Origin: Chaetoceros tenuissimus
Taxonomy: Eukaryota > Bacillariophyta > Thalassiosirophyceae > Chaetocerotales > Chaetocerotaceae
DNA: 64,000 bases
NCBI GenBank assembly: GCA_021927905.1
Contig: BLLK01000022.1
Span: 1,860,001-1,924,000, forward strand
Direction of reading: 5' to 3'
Position numbers and translations under genes: made by a program. This document shows positions 1 through 11,284 of the stretch, one piece after another (the first letter of the stretch is position 1; each line of letters begins with the position of its first letter). The notes under the pieces are model-generated. The model made no database searches and was not told the origin of the DNA. It saw only the letters and a list, made by a program, of their open reading frames with translations.

Positions 1-888
1 CATGCACTAAAATACATACCATTGTTAGCAAAAGAAGGTATGAAACATAATGTTGGCGGCGAAGAGAGTCGAGGAGGACTACTGACTACAGACCCGTCTT
101 GGGATGGTGGTGTATCATGGAATACACTACAACTTGCTTTGGGCATGAGTGGTGATGCTGATACTGCTACAAAAGATTTTGATAAAGGTATTGTGAGGGT
201 TTTGGAAACATTGAAGAAGGAGAAAGTTCTCAAGAAAGAAGACGTATCAGAACTCAATCTCATTTGGTACAGTGCTCGAAAAAATTGTCAACTGCGATTC
301 AAGTATATATTGCAATTGGATCCTGGAGCTATAAAAGGGTATACATATGGTGGAAAATCTTTCATGCATTGGTTGATTGATCACGGAGATCTGAATCGTC
401 TGAAAGCACTACTGAAAGTCACTTACGAAATGTACCCAGAACAAGCTGGATATTTATTCCAGAAGGATACCGATGGACAGCAGGCAGCAGTGGAAAGAGC
501 TATTCGGAAATATGGGGAAAAGGAGACAATGACAACTATCAATGCGATAATTTCACCAACACAACAATTCCCAATTCTTCACCATGCACTTATTGAAAGT
601 CCAAAACTTGATACGCTATTTACAGCTTGGTTTCCTTGGGCTTCTAACCTACGGGATCATAATAATAGAACCTTGATTCAGGCTATCTTGGCAGCAGGAG
701 GCAAGTCAGTGAAAGAGAATCCTTTAGCTTTTGCGTTCATGAGAGATGACCAGGTTTGTGAAAAGGACCCAATCACTACTCTTTATCCATTTGCAGCAGT
801 AGCAAGTGGCACAAATGGAGACTTGGAGAAAACTTTTTATCTGCTACGACGACAGCCTGGTGTACTCGATCGGAGTCAACGGAAGTGA
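1..888 (+). CDS. Ankyrin-like repeat protein, 3' part (5' end outside window)
   Basis: The frame is open from base 1 (reading HALKYIPLLAKEG) to the TGA at 886-888, so the true start lies upstream. The protein belongs to the same family as the two genes at 31174-32718 and 32949-34430. It shares the HNVGGE-RGGLL block, the DQAG/EQAG-FLFQKD block, an ankyrin-like block (PILHHALIESPKL, then a R-D-x-N-R-LIQ-ILAAGGK stretch) and the C-terminal TTLYPFAAVASG / FYLLRRQPGV block. Full-length relatives in the window are about 490-515 residues, so roughly the last 295 are present here. The basic lysine-rich tail of the other members is missing; this copy stops right after RSQRK. The molecular function is unknown to me. 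Ankyrin-like repeats suggest protein-protein contacts (inference). Confidence 0.8.
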   Translation, partial: HALKYIPLLAKEGMKHNVGGEESRGGLLTTDPSWDGGVSWNTLQLALGMSGDADTATKDFDKGIVRVLETLKKEKVLKKEDVSELNLIWYSARKNCQLRFKYILQLDPGAIKGYTYGGKSFMHWLIDHGDLNRLKALLKVTYEMYPEQAGYLFQKDTDGQQAAVERAIRKYGEKETMTTINAIISPTQQFPILHHALIESPKLDTLFTAWFPWASNLRDHNNRTLIQAILAAGGKSVKENPLAFAFMRDDQVCEKDPITTLYPFAAVASGTNGDLEKTFYLLRRQPGVLDRSQRK

Positions 889-1209
889 TATGTTGACCAC
901 AGTACAGTTGCTTGACAGACGAAAGTAGTCAAACAAACTCAATCTTTTCTCTTATTTCAAGTCAAATAGTAATGTGTAGAAACATGAAATGATAATATAT
1001 ACGTTCTGTAAATTTAAATTGCATCATCCATTCAATAAGCTTCATAGTGTCAGGTTTGAAACACATTTAATTGATATGTACACCTATATAATTTTATTCA
1101 TGACATATTTCATTCATTGCTGCAAACACTACTATTTCACTCTTTTTCGTTGAATATGTAATAAAAAGAAAAAATGGTTCGCAGAAGAAGCTAATGCAAA
1201 AGTAGTATA
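889..1209. other. AT-rich spacer between tandem copies
   Basis: No reading frame, RNA or repeat could be supported here. The stretch is AT-rich and separates the 3' end of the ankyrin-like gene from a duplicated piece of the same 3' end. Confidence 0.4.
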
Positions 1210-1444
1210 TAAAAATGCGCATGTCTTTGCATCAATGAGTGACGAACAGATTTGTGAAAAGGACCCAGTCACTACATTGTATCCGTTCGCAGCAGTAGCA
1301 AGTGGCGAAGATGCTGACTTGGAGAAGATATTTTATCTACTACGTCGACAGCCTAGTGTACTCGATCGGAGTGAAACTAGAAGTGCAGAGCAGGTTACAA
1401 AGACAGGTGGGAAGAAGAAAAGAAAGAGAGGTGACAGTAATTGA
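1210..1444 (+). pseudogene. Duplicated C-terminal fragment of the ankyrin-like family
   Basis: Homology to the family begins around base 1210 (frame reading NAHVFASMSDEQI) and continues through TTLYPFAAVASG and FYLLRRQPSVLDRS to a basic tail, KKKRKRG, ending at 1444. Only the last fifth of the family protein is present, with no repeats upstream. It looks like a tandem duplicate of the gene end, or a gene fragment. It keeps the lysine/arginine tail that the neighbouring upstream gene lacks. Use as an alternative 3' exon of the upstream gene cannot be excluded from sequence alone. The in-frame ATG at 1235 falls inside the conserved block and is probably not a real start. Confidence 0.55.
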
Positions 1445-1612
1445 ACAAATTCAAATTGTTCTACTCATTGTACTCAAATAGTAATATGTATAAATATGAA
1501 ATATAGCATACACATTCTAACTTGTTATACAAAGAGCGATAGAAAGACATCATCTTTTTCGTTTGATGTATCTCCACAGTATTCTTATTGAATTTCAAAC
1601 CCACGACCCTTT

Positions 1613-3578
1613 CTAATACCTAACGAAGAACTTCGGCTTGCGAAAGGTGATACAGCACCACAAAAGCTCAAGGCCACAAGCAGCTAGGTTCATCCATAAC
1701 GATATGACACAAATAGAAACTAGACCAAAGTTTTCAGCAAATCCTCGATTCAAACATACTTGCCAGAGTTCATTTGAAGTAATACTCCAACAAAGGTTTG
1801 ATGCAAATGGTCCTTCTAGACGAAAAAGAGGGATGTGACTTTGTCCCATGGAGTATGTAAATAACCCTTTGAATCCAGAAATTTTCCAAAGAGTCACAAG
1901 AGAGGGTGCAGCACCAATGTCTTCAGATACCCGATGCATATAATTGCCATAGTCTACACCATACTGATATTTAGCTCCTAAGACCATGTAAGATGGAGGT
2001 ACTTTGGGATCTCGTTTCAACAAATTCACTTTGGTTTTCATACGACATAGCCACCACATCACCTGAAGTTCTGACATTGGAGGAACTTGTGCGAAGTAAA
2101 GATTTCATTTAGTTAGTTGATATCATACAAACCAATAGAGTAATTTCACGCTATCATATTCTACAACTGATCTACTTACTTGCGCCTACATTTGGTCGAA
2201 CGAATCCTATAAAACCTAGACGTGGACGTTTCTTTCCAGTAATAAAGTGCTGTGAGGGAAGATAATCTTCCCTTAAATTGTAATTAGAAGATTGAGGATT
2301 CAACAATTGCGAAGATTCCTTTGGAAGTTCACCATCCATAGCCTCCTGACGATATTCCGCTTGAATCTTTTCATCTAGGAAAGGAAAGGACTGTTTATAC
2401 CCAGTAGCCATGATGATCAAATCAGCCTCATAAGTCCTACCATCGTCAAACCGTATAGTCTTGCCATCATTCTCAACCCCGACCACACTAGTCTTGTGAA
2501 AAGATTCAATTGGCCTTAGACCTTCTTCTCCATACACTTTCATCCAAAATCTACCAATTAAAGATTTCGATTTGATGGGTACATTCAAATGAGACATTGC
2601 TCCATGACTTTTATTAATGATATGATAACCACGTTTCACGGGTGTCGTTTCACATACCCACTGATTGAATCCAACACTACTCCCAGTCAAAAATAAAAAG
2701 AACCGAATGACAATGGTAGATAGAATCCAACGTAGTCTCAAAGCATGCACCCATGGATGTTCATACGAATGCTCAAACAAGTTTGTAATAAATACATCCA
2801 AAGGTCGATCTTCTGCCAAATTATGAGGAATGGACAAAAATCCTCTTCGCACATTGAGTGCTACAGATTTAGAATTTGGATTTTGGATCGCTCGAAGAGC
2901 AATGTCCATAGCCGTCTCACCCGATCCCAATATCAAAACACGTTTGTTGTCAAATATCGATGAATCTTTGTATTCTGAGGAATGGAGAATAGATCCTTTG
3001 AATGATGTTTCAAGAGAAACAATGTTTTGTGGTATATTTGGTACATTGTGTAAACCTGAACAAACCGCACAGACGTCATAATGTTCTGTAATAACTTCTG
3101 TTTCATTATTGATTGTCTGTTGATATTGGACAATGTATCCATTCTCATCGACATCGCCATCACTACTATCTTTGTCAAGTTCATTTGTTTTGAGTGAAAT
3201 CACTTTGCATCCAAATTTGAAACATTTCGAAACATGAAATTTCTCAGAATAAGCTTCAAGATACTTGACATAATCCTTTGCAGTTGGATGATTGGTATGA
3301 GTTATGGGATGACAACAATCTGCTTGTTCGGTGGGTACCATACGAAAATCAGAGAATGCAGTTATATACTTTGACGATACTAGACGTGTTCCATCGTATA
3401 CCTTGTTGATGAAGGTCCCTCCCACTCCAAGTCCAGATTTCGAAGGCTTCGGTTGAGCTTCTAGAACTGTAACTTCAAAGAGAGGATCAGTGGACTCTAA
3501 AAGATACTTTGCAGTTACGAGGCCACTTGCACCTGCTCCGATAACGACAGCTTTCTTTCGCTTAGGAGCTTCATTCAT
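1613..3578 (-). CDS. Flavin-containing monooxygenase (FMO-like), two exons
   Basis: Exon 1 is 3578-2180 and exon 2 is 2085-1613, with a 94-bp GT-AG intron (2179-2086, donor GTAAGT). The joined product is 623 residues and the splice reads through RPNVGA-IPPMSELQ. Near the N-terminus is a FAD-binding Rossmann motif VIGAGASG. The FMO-type fingerprint F-x-G-x3-H-x3-Y is present as FKGSILHSSEY, followed by a second, NADPH-type motif LGSGETAMD and the ATGY motif near the end of exon 1. Enzymes of this family use NADPH and O2 to oxygenate nitrogen, sulfur or ketone groups; the substrate cannot be read here. The C-terminal exon is rich in hydrophobic and aromatic residues and may be membrane-associated. 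It is divergent from the gene at 3964. Confidence 0.85.
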
Positions 3579-3963
3579 TGTTGATGGTCAGGGATGTAAA
3601 CAAGTCTCTTGTCTTATGAGTAAATATATAATACATGTCAACATGCAAGTACTTTTCTACTCTTTCTTTTCTTTGAAAAGATCCAATCCAAATCCTGTAT
3701 CCTGTCAAGCTAACTGATACGAACTGATGTATGTCAAAATTTGAAAAAGGTCTTTTCCATCGGATTTAAGTACGTACGACAACTTGAAAGATCTTTTGGA
3801 TCTTTTTGGGTCTCTCCTTTGACACCATTCAATCCGATGCATCACCTCAGAATTTCCTCTTCCATCCTTGTCCATCCATCAATTGATTGCATCATCATAC
3901 TTGATAGAGGCATCAAAGTCTCCTACAACTTGGAAAAACAGTGAGAACCTATCTCATCCAAAT
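3579..3963. promoter_or_regulatory. Bidirectional intergenic region
   Basis: This 385-bp gap separates two divergently transcribed genes (FMO-like to the left, fusion methyltransferase to the right) and must hold both promoters. I see no long frame that looks coding and no recognisable repeat. The functional assignment rests on position only. Confidence 0.4.
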
Positions 3964-6900
3964 ATGGATACAACTACTTCTACACTACAGGATTTCTGGA
4001 CGATGCTTCAAGATGGCAGAGTCAAGATCTATTTGACTGTTTTAGGTAAGCGAACTCATGCTATGATATGCGAACATTTTCATAACCAATCACTCACGAC
4101 TTTACTATTTTTCAAGCAATTGCTATTTGGAGATGTACACACATTTACTACAAATCTATAGATCAGGCTCATGCAAAACTTGACAAGAAAAGCAATACCA
4201 CTTCAAAAACTACTCTCCTCCAAAAGATTGTCCCATTTTCGCTATCTCTAGCCATTATCGGCATTACATGGTTTTACATCTTTCGCTTCATCTTGACAAA
4301 TCAATACACATCGGAAAGTTATTTCGATGATGCATACAAGGATGTACTCCGAAATCATTACTTTACATCGACTCAATTGTTGACTTGGGCAATCGTTTCC
4401 GTGATTTGGGTCTCATCTGATCATTTGACGAAACGATTTGATGATTTGGATACTACCAGTAGTGGAATTCCTTTTTTATTTTATGGGTTTTTAGGAGCCA
4501 TGGGGGCAAGTTTTGTTTTGTGGATTCCGAAACGATCGATTGAAAATGAGATTTTACGTGAGAAGTGTGAGAGGACAATGATTCCCATTGTATTTGCCAT
4601 GACTTCCATCTTGGCATTTTATTGTATTTTAAATATTGGGCCTTGTGCGAATGATGATGGTGATTTCTGTACAGAGGATAACGGATTTGGATCGTTTAGG
4701 GATTCTTTTCATTTTTATCTTCATGGGCTTCATTATGTTTTACTTTTACCAATTGCTGTGACATGTACCATTCTACCTGCGAAAAAACAACCAAAGCTTG
4801 ATGCTACCCTTCTATATGGCGCTCTAGGCTTGGTCATTTCCATCTGGCACATGTATCAAATGGCAAACGAAAGAGATGGTAGTGGTAGTCTTTATCAAGT
4901 ACTGGAGACAGATTGCCAAAAGTCCATTCACATTGACTTGATCTGTTGCAGTGTGTTAACCATCTATGCAATTTATCATGATTCTTTGACTGAGGATCAC
5001 TATGTGAAAGCTTTATCAAGGGCATCTATGGCAGCGCTAATGATGCCAATCATTTCACCAGCAGCTGTATTATCATTTCATCTATTTTCAAAACACTTTC
5101 CAGCTACACATATGTATTTGGTTGGAAAAGCTCAACGTTATCTTACAGCTATTCGAAACAAGACATCTGGAAAAGAAGAAAGCGGATGGTGTAACTTGGG
5201 TCTATGGACTGAGAATGTCAAAAGTCATGATGCAGCTTGTGAAAACCTCTCTTTAGCACTAGGCAAAGAGGCCGATTTGAACTCCGCCGATGGTGTTCTT
5301 TCCTGTGGTTGTGGGACAGGAAAAGAGATTGACTTCTTTTACTCTAAATTCAACTTGAAACACATCACTGGGGTCGACCCGAACATTCATATCGATGCTT
5401 CCTCCTTTGATATCCAGAATGTTCGAAAAGTACGAGCTTCTATAGAAGATTTGATTTCCGATTTAAAGTTCAGACCCAATCTATTCAATAAAATCCTTGC
5501 ATTGGATAACATTTACCACTATACCAATAAGAAAGGATTCCTTCAACACTGTGAAAAGATTTTACCCGGTGGTGGTAAACTTGCATTCACAGATATTATT
5601 TGGAAGCCTAATGGAGGATCATATTCTCCACCTTTGTATGCAAAGATACTATTATCTGCAATGGGTGTCAAATCCAAAGTAATGACAGAAGCAGAGTACA
5701 AGAATTATCTTGCAAGTGTAGGTTTTATCAATGTATCAGTCAAGCGAATTGGAAAAGATGTATATTCTGGCTGGAAAGGATATCTTCCTGATTTTCTCTT
5801 GCAGCATTTAGACTATTGTATGATTGTTGCAAACAAACCTGATAACAACAAACTCTCAAAAGACCTAAGGAAGAAAAAGGTTGCTGTAATTGGGTCTGGA
5901 ATGGCGGGTTGTGCGTCTGCATACGCGGTCTACACTGCATCTATTTGTAATGATATCGAAGTAACAATCTATGAATCTTCAGATCGACCTGGTCTTGCAG
6001 GAAATACGCGAAAGGTTGGCGATCAACTTGTCGATGGTGAGTAAATGTTTGACAGAGCTCTTCAATAATAATGAAAAGCTGCTTCTCATGTGCTTACAAT
6101 TGCTTTGCTAAATAGTCCCTGCAAGAATGGCGGCAATTGGATATTACAAAAAATATCTAGAACTTGTCAAAAGTCTAGGCATTGAGTACGAAGTGGTTTA
6201 CACAGACTGTATTTTCCACGGAGGAGATGGAAACGGTGGATACGTCAAGTATATTTACGAACGATCTGGAGTTTTAAACTTTTTCAAATCAATCTTCCAA
6301 GGTGGCATTGGAAACCTTTATCGCATAGCCTTGGCGTTTTCTTCGATTCCTCAGTCTATGGTGGATATCATAACATTGGATAAGGATCATTATTCTTTTG
6401 GTGACTGGCTCGGTAGCTATTTGAAGCCAACAAATACTTCTTTCAATCCCAACGCAGCGGAAGTAATCAATTCCAAAAGGGAACAAGAATGGTATTTTAC
6501 AAATTATGCAGGGCACAGAAACGGCTTCCTCTATATGGCCATGGGTTCCTTTGGATGGATGTTGTCCTGCAGTTACAAGCAATTACTGAATTGTCCAGCA
6601 AAGATTCTTTTACCGTACATTCACGATCTAGGCCTTACAAAATATATGGGTGTTTTCAAGAAAGCAAGTGTTGTTCGTATTCAACCATCCATCAAAGCTC
6701 TTGAACATGCATTATTGTATGGTATCAATATAGAATGTAATAGCTCAATATCCAATTTAGATGAAAGCAAAACAATAAATGGAATAAGGTATGACGCTGT
6801 CATTTGCGCGACAGAAGCAAGTGCAGTAAGCAAAGTCGTCAAGGGATGCAGTGATACATTTCAGAACTTTATCTATCATCCATCTATAATTTATTTGCAC

Positions 6901-7284
6901 AAAGACGAAGCCCTTTTACCAAGTCAGAAGGAAGATTGGCGAACTTGGGAAGTACGAATGGAACCAGAGGAGCAGGATGAACCTCAATTGACATTTTGGT
7001 TGAATCGCTATTATGATCATATACAATTTGAAGGAAATGTATTTCAGACATGGGCACCTTTAAATGACCCCGAGCCAAAGAAAATAATTGACAGATTCTA
7101 CATGAGTCGTGTAATTCATACAAATCGTTCCAAGGAATTGGTTGAGTGTATTCAAGATGAACAAGGGAAGAGAGGATTTTATTACGCTGGATCTTATGCC
7201 GTGTATGGTATGGGACTTTTAGAAGAAGCTGTCAAATCTGGTCAGTTGGCTGCTAAGGAGGCAGTTCAAGATCTTTGCTATTGA
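3964..7284 (+). CDS. Membrane / SAM-methyltransferase / FAD-oxidoreductase fusion protein, three exons
   Basis: Exons 3964-4045, 4117-6036 and 6116-7284 join in frame to 1,056 residues. The introns are 71 and 79 bp with GTAAG and GTGAGT donors. Residues about 45-320 hold some eight hydrophobic segments. A class-I SAM-methyltransferase domain follows, with motif I LSCGCGTGKEID near residue 420. A FAD/NAD Rossmann motif VAVIGSGMAG starts near residue 615; after it the second splice gives LVDVPARMAAIGYY, typical of the predicted NAD/FAD-binding amine-oxidase-like proteins often linked to cyclopropane fatty acid synthases. Plant cyclopropane synthases have the FAD part first and the methyltransferase second; here the order is reversed and a membrane domain is added. 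A role in modifying membrane lipid acyl chains is plausible but inferred. Without splicing at 6037 the frame stops at once (GGTGAGTAA), which supports the intron. Confidence 0.8.
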
Positions 7285-7564
7285 AAGAAAAGATTTCTTG
7301 TACTTATAAAGTGTTCAACGACTGGTTCAATTTTCATTCGCGCCGAGGTACCACCAACGTTATGGATCATGTAATGAATCTTCTACGGGGCAGTTACGAA
7401 ACTGATCGGGTTTTCATAAAATAGGCAGATACAATAATGATACAACAAAATGTTAATATCAATACATGTGAATGAATTAGAAACTTTTTCAAGCGCGGCT
7501 TTTGTTTAGCTTGATCCTTTGACGATTGAACGTTTTAACAAGAGTAAAGGACCTATGAATAGAA

Positions 7565-10500
7565 TCAGTATCCTCGCTTGATTATCTGACGGCTTTCATA
7601 AGACAAGATGAGCATCGTGATGAGCGGGCAGATCCTGCCAACGATTGGAACATCTTCCAGTTTCCGAAAGATTTCATTTTCTATAAAGAAATTTATTTGT
7701 GCCACGAAAGGCTGACAAAGTCCACTGCTATTCTCTTCATCGTCGAACAACAACATAGCATATTCTGAATCCAGGAATAATGAGGAATTCATACAATTCC
7801 AGCTCCCGCAAATCAATACACGATCATCCACAGTCATATATTTGTGATGAGCACAATGGTAACTTGTACCATTCTTCATCACATTATTCTCTTCATTCAT
7901 GACATATATCAGCCCCCATTTCAAATAGTCTCTTTTGACCCATTGCGAAAAATGGTCTTAAGAAAAATATATCACCTGTCTCCGATGAGTTAGTGAAAAG
8001 TTTCACCCTCACACCTCTTTCAATTGCTGCTGAAATCGCTTTCTCCATGGGAGGAAATAAAGCAAAATATCCATACACCAAATTAATTTCATTCGTGGCA
8101 CATTCTATAAGTTTCAAAACAGTTGAATAGATGATATCAATTCCATCTGTCCTTCCTGTTACATGATGAAGAGATATAAGCATAGCATTCGTTTCAGAAG
8201 CTCTCGGTCTATGAGTATTGGTGATAGATCGAATCATAGAACTACGGATAGGAGGCTTCCGTTTAGAGATCATAGACAATGATAAAGGGTGAGCAATTAT
8301 GGAAGCTGACAAGGGGTCCATTTCGTAGTATATCTTATCTAGATAAGTGATGTTTTGGAAGACCTCAAGAACATGAGTACCATTTTGCCATAGCTTATCC
8401 AACATTCTCTTTGCGGAATGCGTAAAGTTTCCTTCCAAAACTAAATCGGTATCTACATAAGTCCCCTCGTCAGTCATAAATGAATCCTCCATATTTCTTC
8501 CGCCAGCAATCATGTACATGTCATCGACCAAGAGAATCTTGCTATGAGATCCACATCTATACTTTGCATTCCCAACATCTTCGAGTAGAAACTTGACATC
8601 GATACCTTCTTCAGTGAGCATTTGTATTGCCATCAATTTATTATCTTCCCCGTCTGTAGAATTAAGAAGAAGACAATAATAGTAAAAATTGGCTCCATCT
8701 ACCATGACTTTCACATCGACTCCTAGTTCACGGTGCTTTCGAATTACCTCATTGATAAGTTCAATTGATTTTTCTCCGTGAAGACCCCATGTTAAAAGAA
8801 CAATACTTTTTGTAGCCTTTTCCACTAGATTCATTCTAGTCTCGAATGCTTCACTGTTTGAAAAAATTACTTTGGTCATATTCACTTTCTCATTATTGGC
8901 GTAGAAGGTATCTCCCGAATCGTTGCGCGAGTTCCTTTGTTCAAAGGCCTTCAAGAAATTCACGAAGTCAGAGAATTGTAATGAACATGGAGGAGATGAT
9001 AGTGCCCCACCATCTGTCAAAGTATCATCTGTGAGCTCCTTTCTAAGAGATTTTGTACGAAAGTTTAAAAAAGCTGCAAACAGTAATTCATCAACTGATG
9101 ATTTCGTGAGTTTTGAGACGACTTTTACCGCAATATTATTATAGGGGAAAGTCATTGGCCAACCAAATTTGGACATATGAATAAGAGCAGGTCTTGACGC
9201 ATAAATGTAGTTGCAGACAAGTACCAGAAATATAAATGTTCCAAAAATTGCAGCTGCAATGCAATATGCCTTTGGAATTTCTCCAATACTTGCTTTCTCG
9301 ATAGCATCAATTGATAATGTCTGCAGCTGAAATGTTATTGCAAGGACGACTTGTGATCCTATTACATGTAAGCTGTTTCCTCGACTGATCTCGGTTGGGG
9401 CAAACTGGTCCAACTCTTTCAACCAACATGTGAATGCTACTGCCCACATTTCACAGAAGAAATACCCTACAGTAGCACTAAAGAAGAACATTGTCACATA
9501 TGCAGATGAAGAATGCGCTTCAAAGAATTCCACTGCTACTCCTGCAAATGCAAAAAGCAATGCATTAATTAGAATCAGGAAGAACGATGAAGAGTAAAAT
9601 CTTAACGAATCGTTAGTTGGTTCTAGAACTAGCGCTTTCACAGAGGACAAAATTCCCCCAATAGGAATCCCGATAGCCCCAACCCATAGGCTATCTTCTT
9701 TGAGTCCAAAGTACTCGGTTGTCAAAATTGCCATTGTGGTCCCCAATATATTGATCAGTGCATGCAGGATGGTATTCAAGGAGAAATAGCGTGGAACTGA
9801 GCTCTCCCAAAGTAATTTGATTGATTGCCAAATTCCAGTGTTTGATTGATTGGTGCTATCAGATTTGGCAGCCAGAGCTATGACATCCTTGAAAGAAAGA
9901 AAGTAGAAAAGAAACGCAAGTGTACCTAGGAAATATGCTGTGATGGAGAATATCTCTTCATTATCTGGGAGAATTGCATGAATGACTGCTAAGCTGATAC
10001 TTGGAATTAAGAATCCAATAGTTTCGAAGAGTGTTCTTATGTTTGCAGTTTTCTTCGCAATATCATCTTTATCACAGGAGAATTGGACAAGAGATTGGTA
10101 GTTGACAAACCACGAAGATGTACCAATTCCACACATCCCAATTGATAAAGCCATCAAAATAGCATTCTTGAACGAAAAGAAAAGGAGATAGCCTCCAACC
10201 TGAAACCCAGTGGTAGTCAGCACAAATGTTACTGCTTTCAATTAAGATCCAAAGAACATATCAGGGAACCAGAGGTAAATTGAACCTGAGAAACCATCAC
10301 AGATGCAATAAATAAGGAAAAAAGTTCCTGCCATGCTGATGGAGTGATTTGATTTCAATGAATGCACAATAATGAACAACTCAAGAGAGAGGCGGAAGAT
10401 TCTGTATCCAGCATATGCAGAACATATTCGGTATGGATTCGTCTTGACTTTTGAAATGTTGCTAAACTTTTTAGTGGCCTCTCTACCAAGATTTACATCT

Positions 10501-10849
10501 AGACCAAGATCAATCACATCTGTACGCTGGGCAGTATTACTAAAGTTTGTGATAGCTTCTCCATCACAATTTACCTCTAGTCCAAGATCAATCACTTCAT
10601 CTTTTCGAAGATATTCCTGAGGATTTTCCAGATCGGACTCATTTTTACTGCTGTAACTTCTTTCACTCAGTTCTCTAACAAATTTGTTTCTTGTATCGGA
10701 AGTATCATCTAGACCAAGATCAACAACATCAGAATGTTCCCGAACCCTATTGTTTTTTGGAAAGTCGTCAGTCTTGAGATTGATTCCGGCCGACTTGGGC
10801 CATCATCTACGCCACTCAGCTTCGTAGCGGATGGTTTGTTTTGTACCAT
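7565..10849 (-). CDS. MFS-like transporter / phospholipase-D-like fusion, reading frame interrupted
   Basis: On the minus strand an N-terminal part carries three copies of a V/I-DLGL motif (about 10740-10500). A multi-span membrane part resembling a major-facilitator protein follows (about 10450-9130), then a phospholipase-D-like part with two HKD motifs: HSKILLVDD near 8545 and HHKYMTVDD near 7840. HKD enzymes act on phosphodiester bonds, for example in phospholipases and cardiolipin synthases. The frame is broken: an in-frame TAA lies at 10242-10244, though a 51-bp GT-AG intron could remove it. A shift is needed around 7895-7905, inside an ATATAT run between the last membrane-proximal block and the second HKD. 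The ATG at 10849 is in another frame from the DLGL repeats. Either the gene is decaying, it has very short introns, or there are assembly indels. It is convergent with the gene ending at 7284. Confidence 0.55.
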
Positions 10850-11284
10850 ACTGAAAGGATCTTGTCGTTAAGATTGTATCTTATTTTGAAGAATACGAGT
10901 AAGACCTTTCAAAAGATATGAGTAAGACCATTCAAAAGATATGGTGCTTGTATTTGATGTACTTCGAAGCAGCAGCACCTTTTGATGGATGAAATGAGAA
11001 GGTACTTTGAGAAGCCCAAGAAATTCCTAATGAGACAAAAACAATGACCTACCCAAAGCAAAACGGTTTTCTAACGACAATGACAATCTTTTTTGGCGAG
11101 AGACTAGCTATATGACAATGACGTCAGATGCAGTGCGCCGCTGGAGAAAAAAGATCAAGAAGCAAGAAGAACAAAGCTAATGTTATGAACAGAAACCTTC
11201 TTGCCTTCTTGCCTTCTTGGACTACGATCTACTTTTATATAACACACATACCTCTCGCATTCAATAATCCATCCTAACAACAAG
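10850..11284. promoter_or_regulatory. Bidirectional intergenic region with a CRE-like site
   Basis: The gap lies between the leftward MFS/PLD-like gene and the rightward VPS9 gene. It contains a perfect TGACGTCA palindrome at 11119-11126, about 160 bp before the ATG at 11285. A short near-repeat, GTAAGACC(A/T)TTCAAAAGATATG, occurs twice around 10891-10945. TGACGT-type sites bind bZIP factors in eukaryotes, and in diatoms related elements are known upstream of CO2/cAMP-responsive genes; use here is inference. Confidence 0.4.
11119..11126. promoter_or_regulatory. CRE-like palindrome TGACGTCA
   Basis: A perfect 8-bp bZIP-type palindrome about 160 bp upstream of the VPS9-domain gene. Chance occurrence in 64 kb is about one, so its value lies in its promoter position and in the same motif recurring upstream of 20034 and 31174. 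Confidence 0.35.

Noticed and set aside
3741-3944. Short plus-strand frames upstream of the fusion gene
   Set aside because: No domain, and they lie in the bidirectional promoter. The first coding exon is better placed at 3964 from its splice to 4117.
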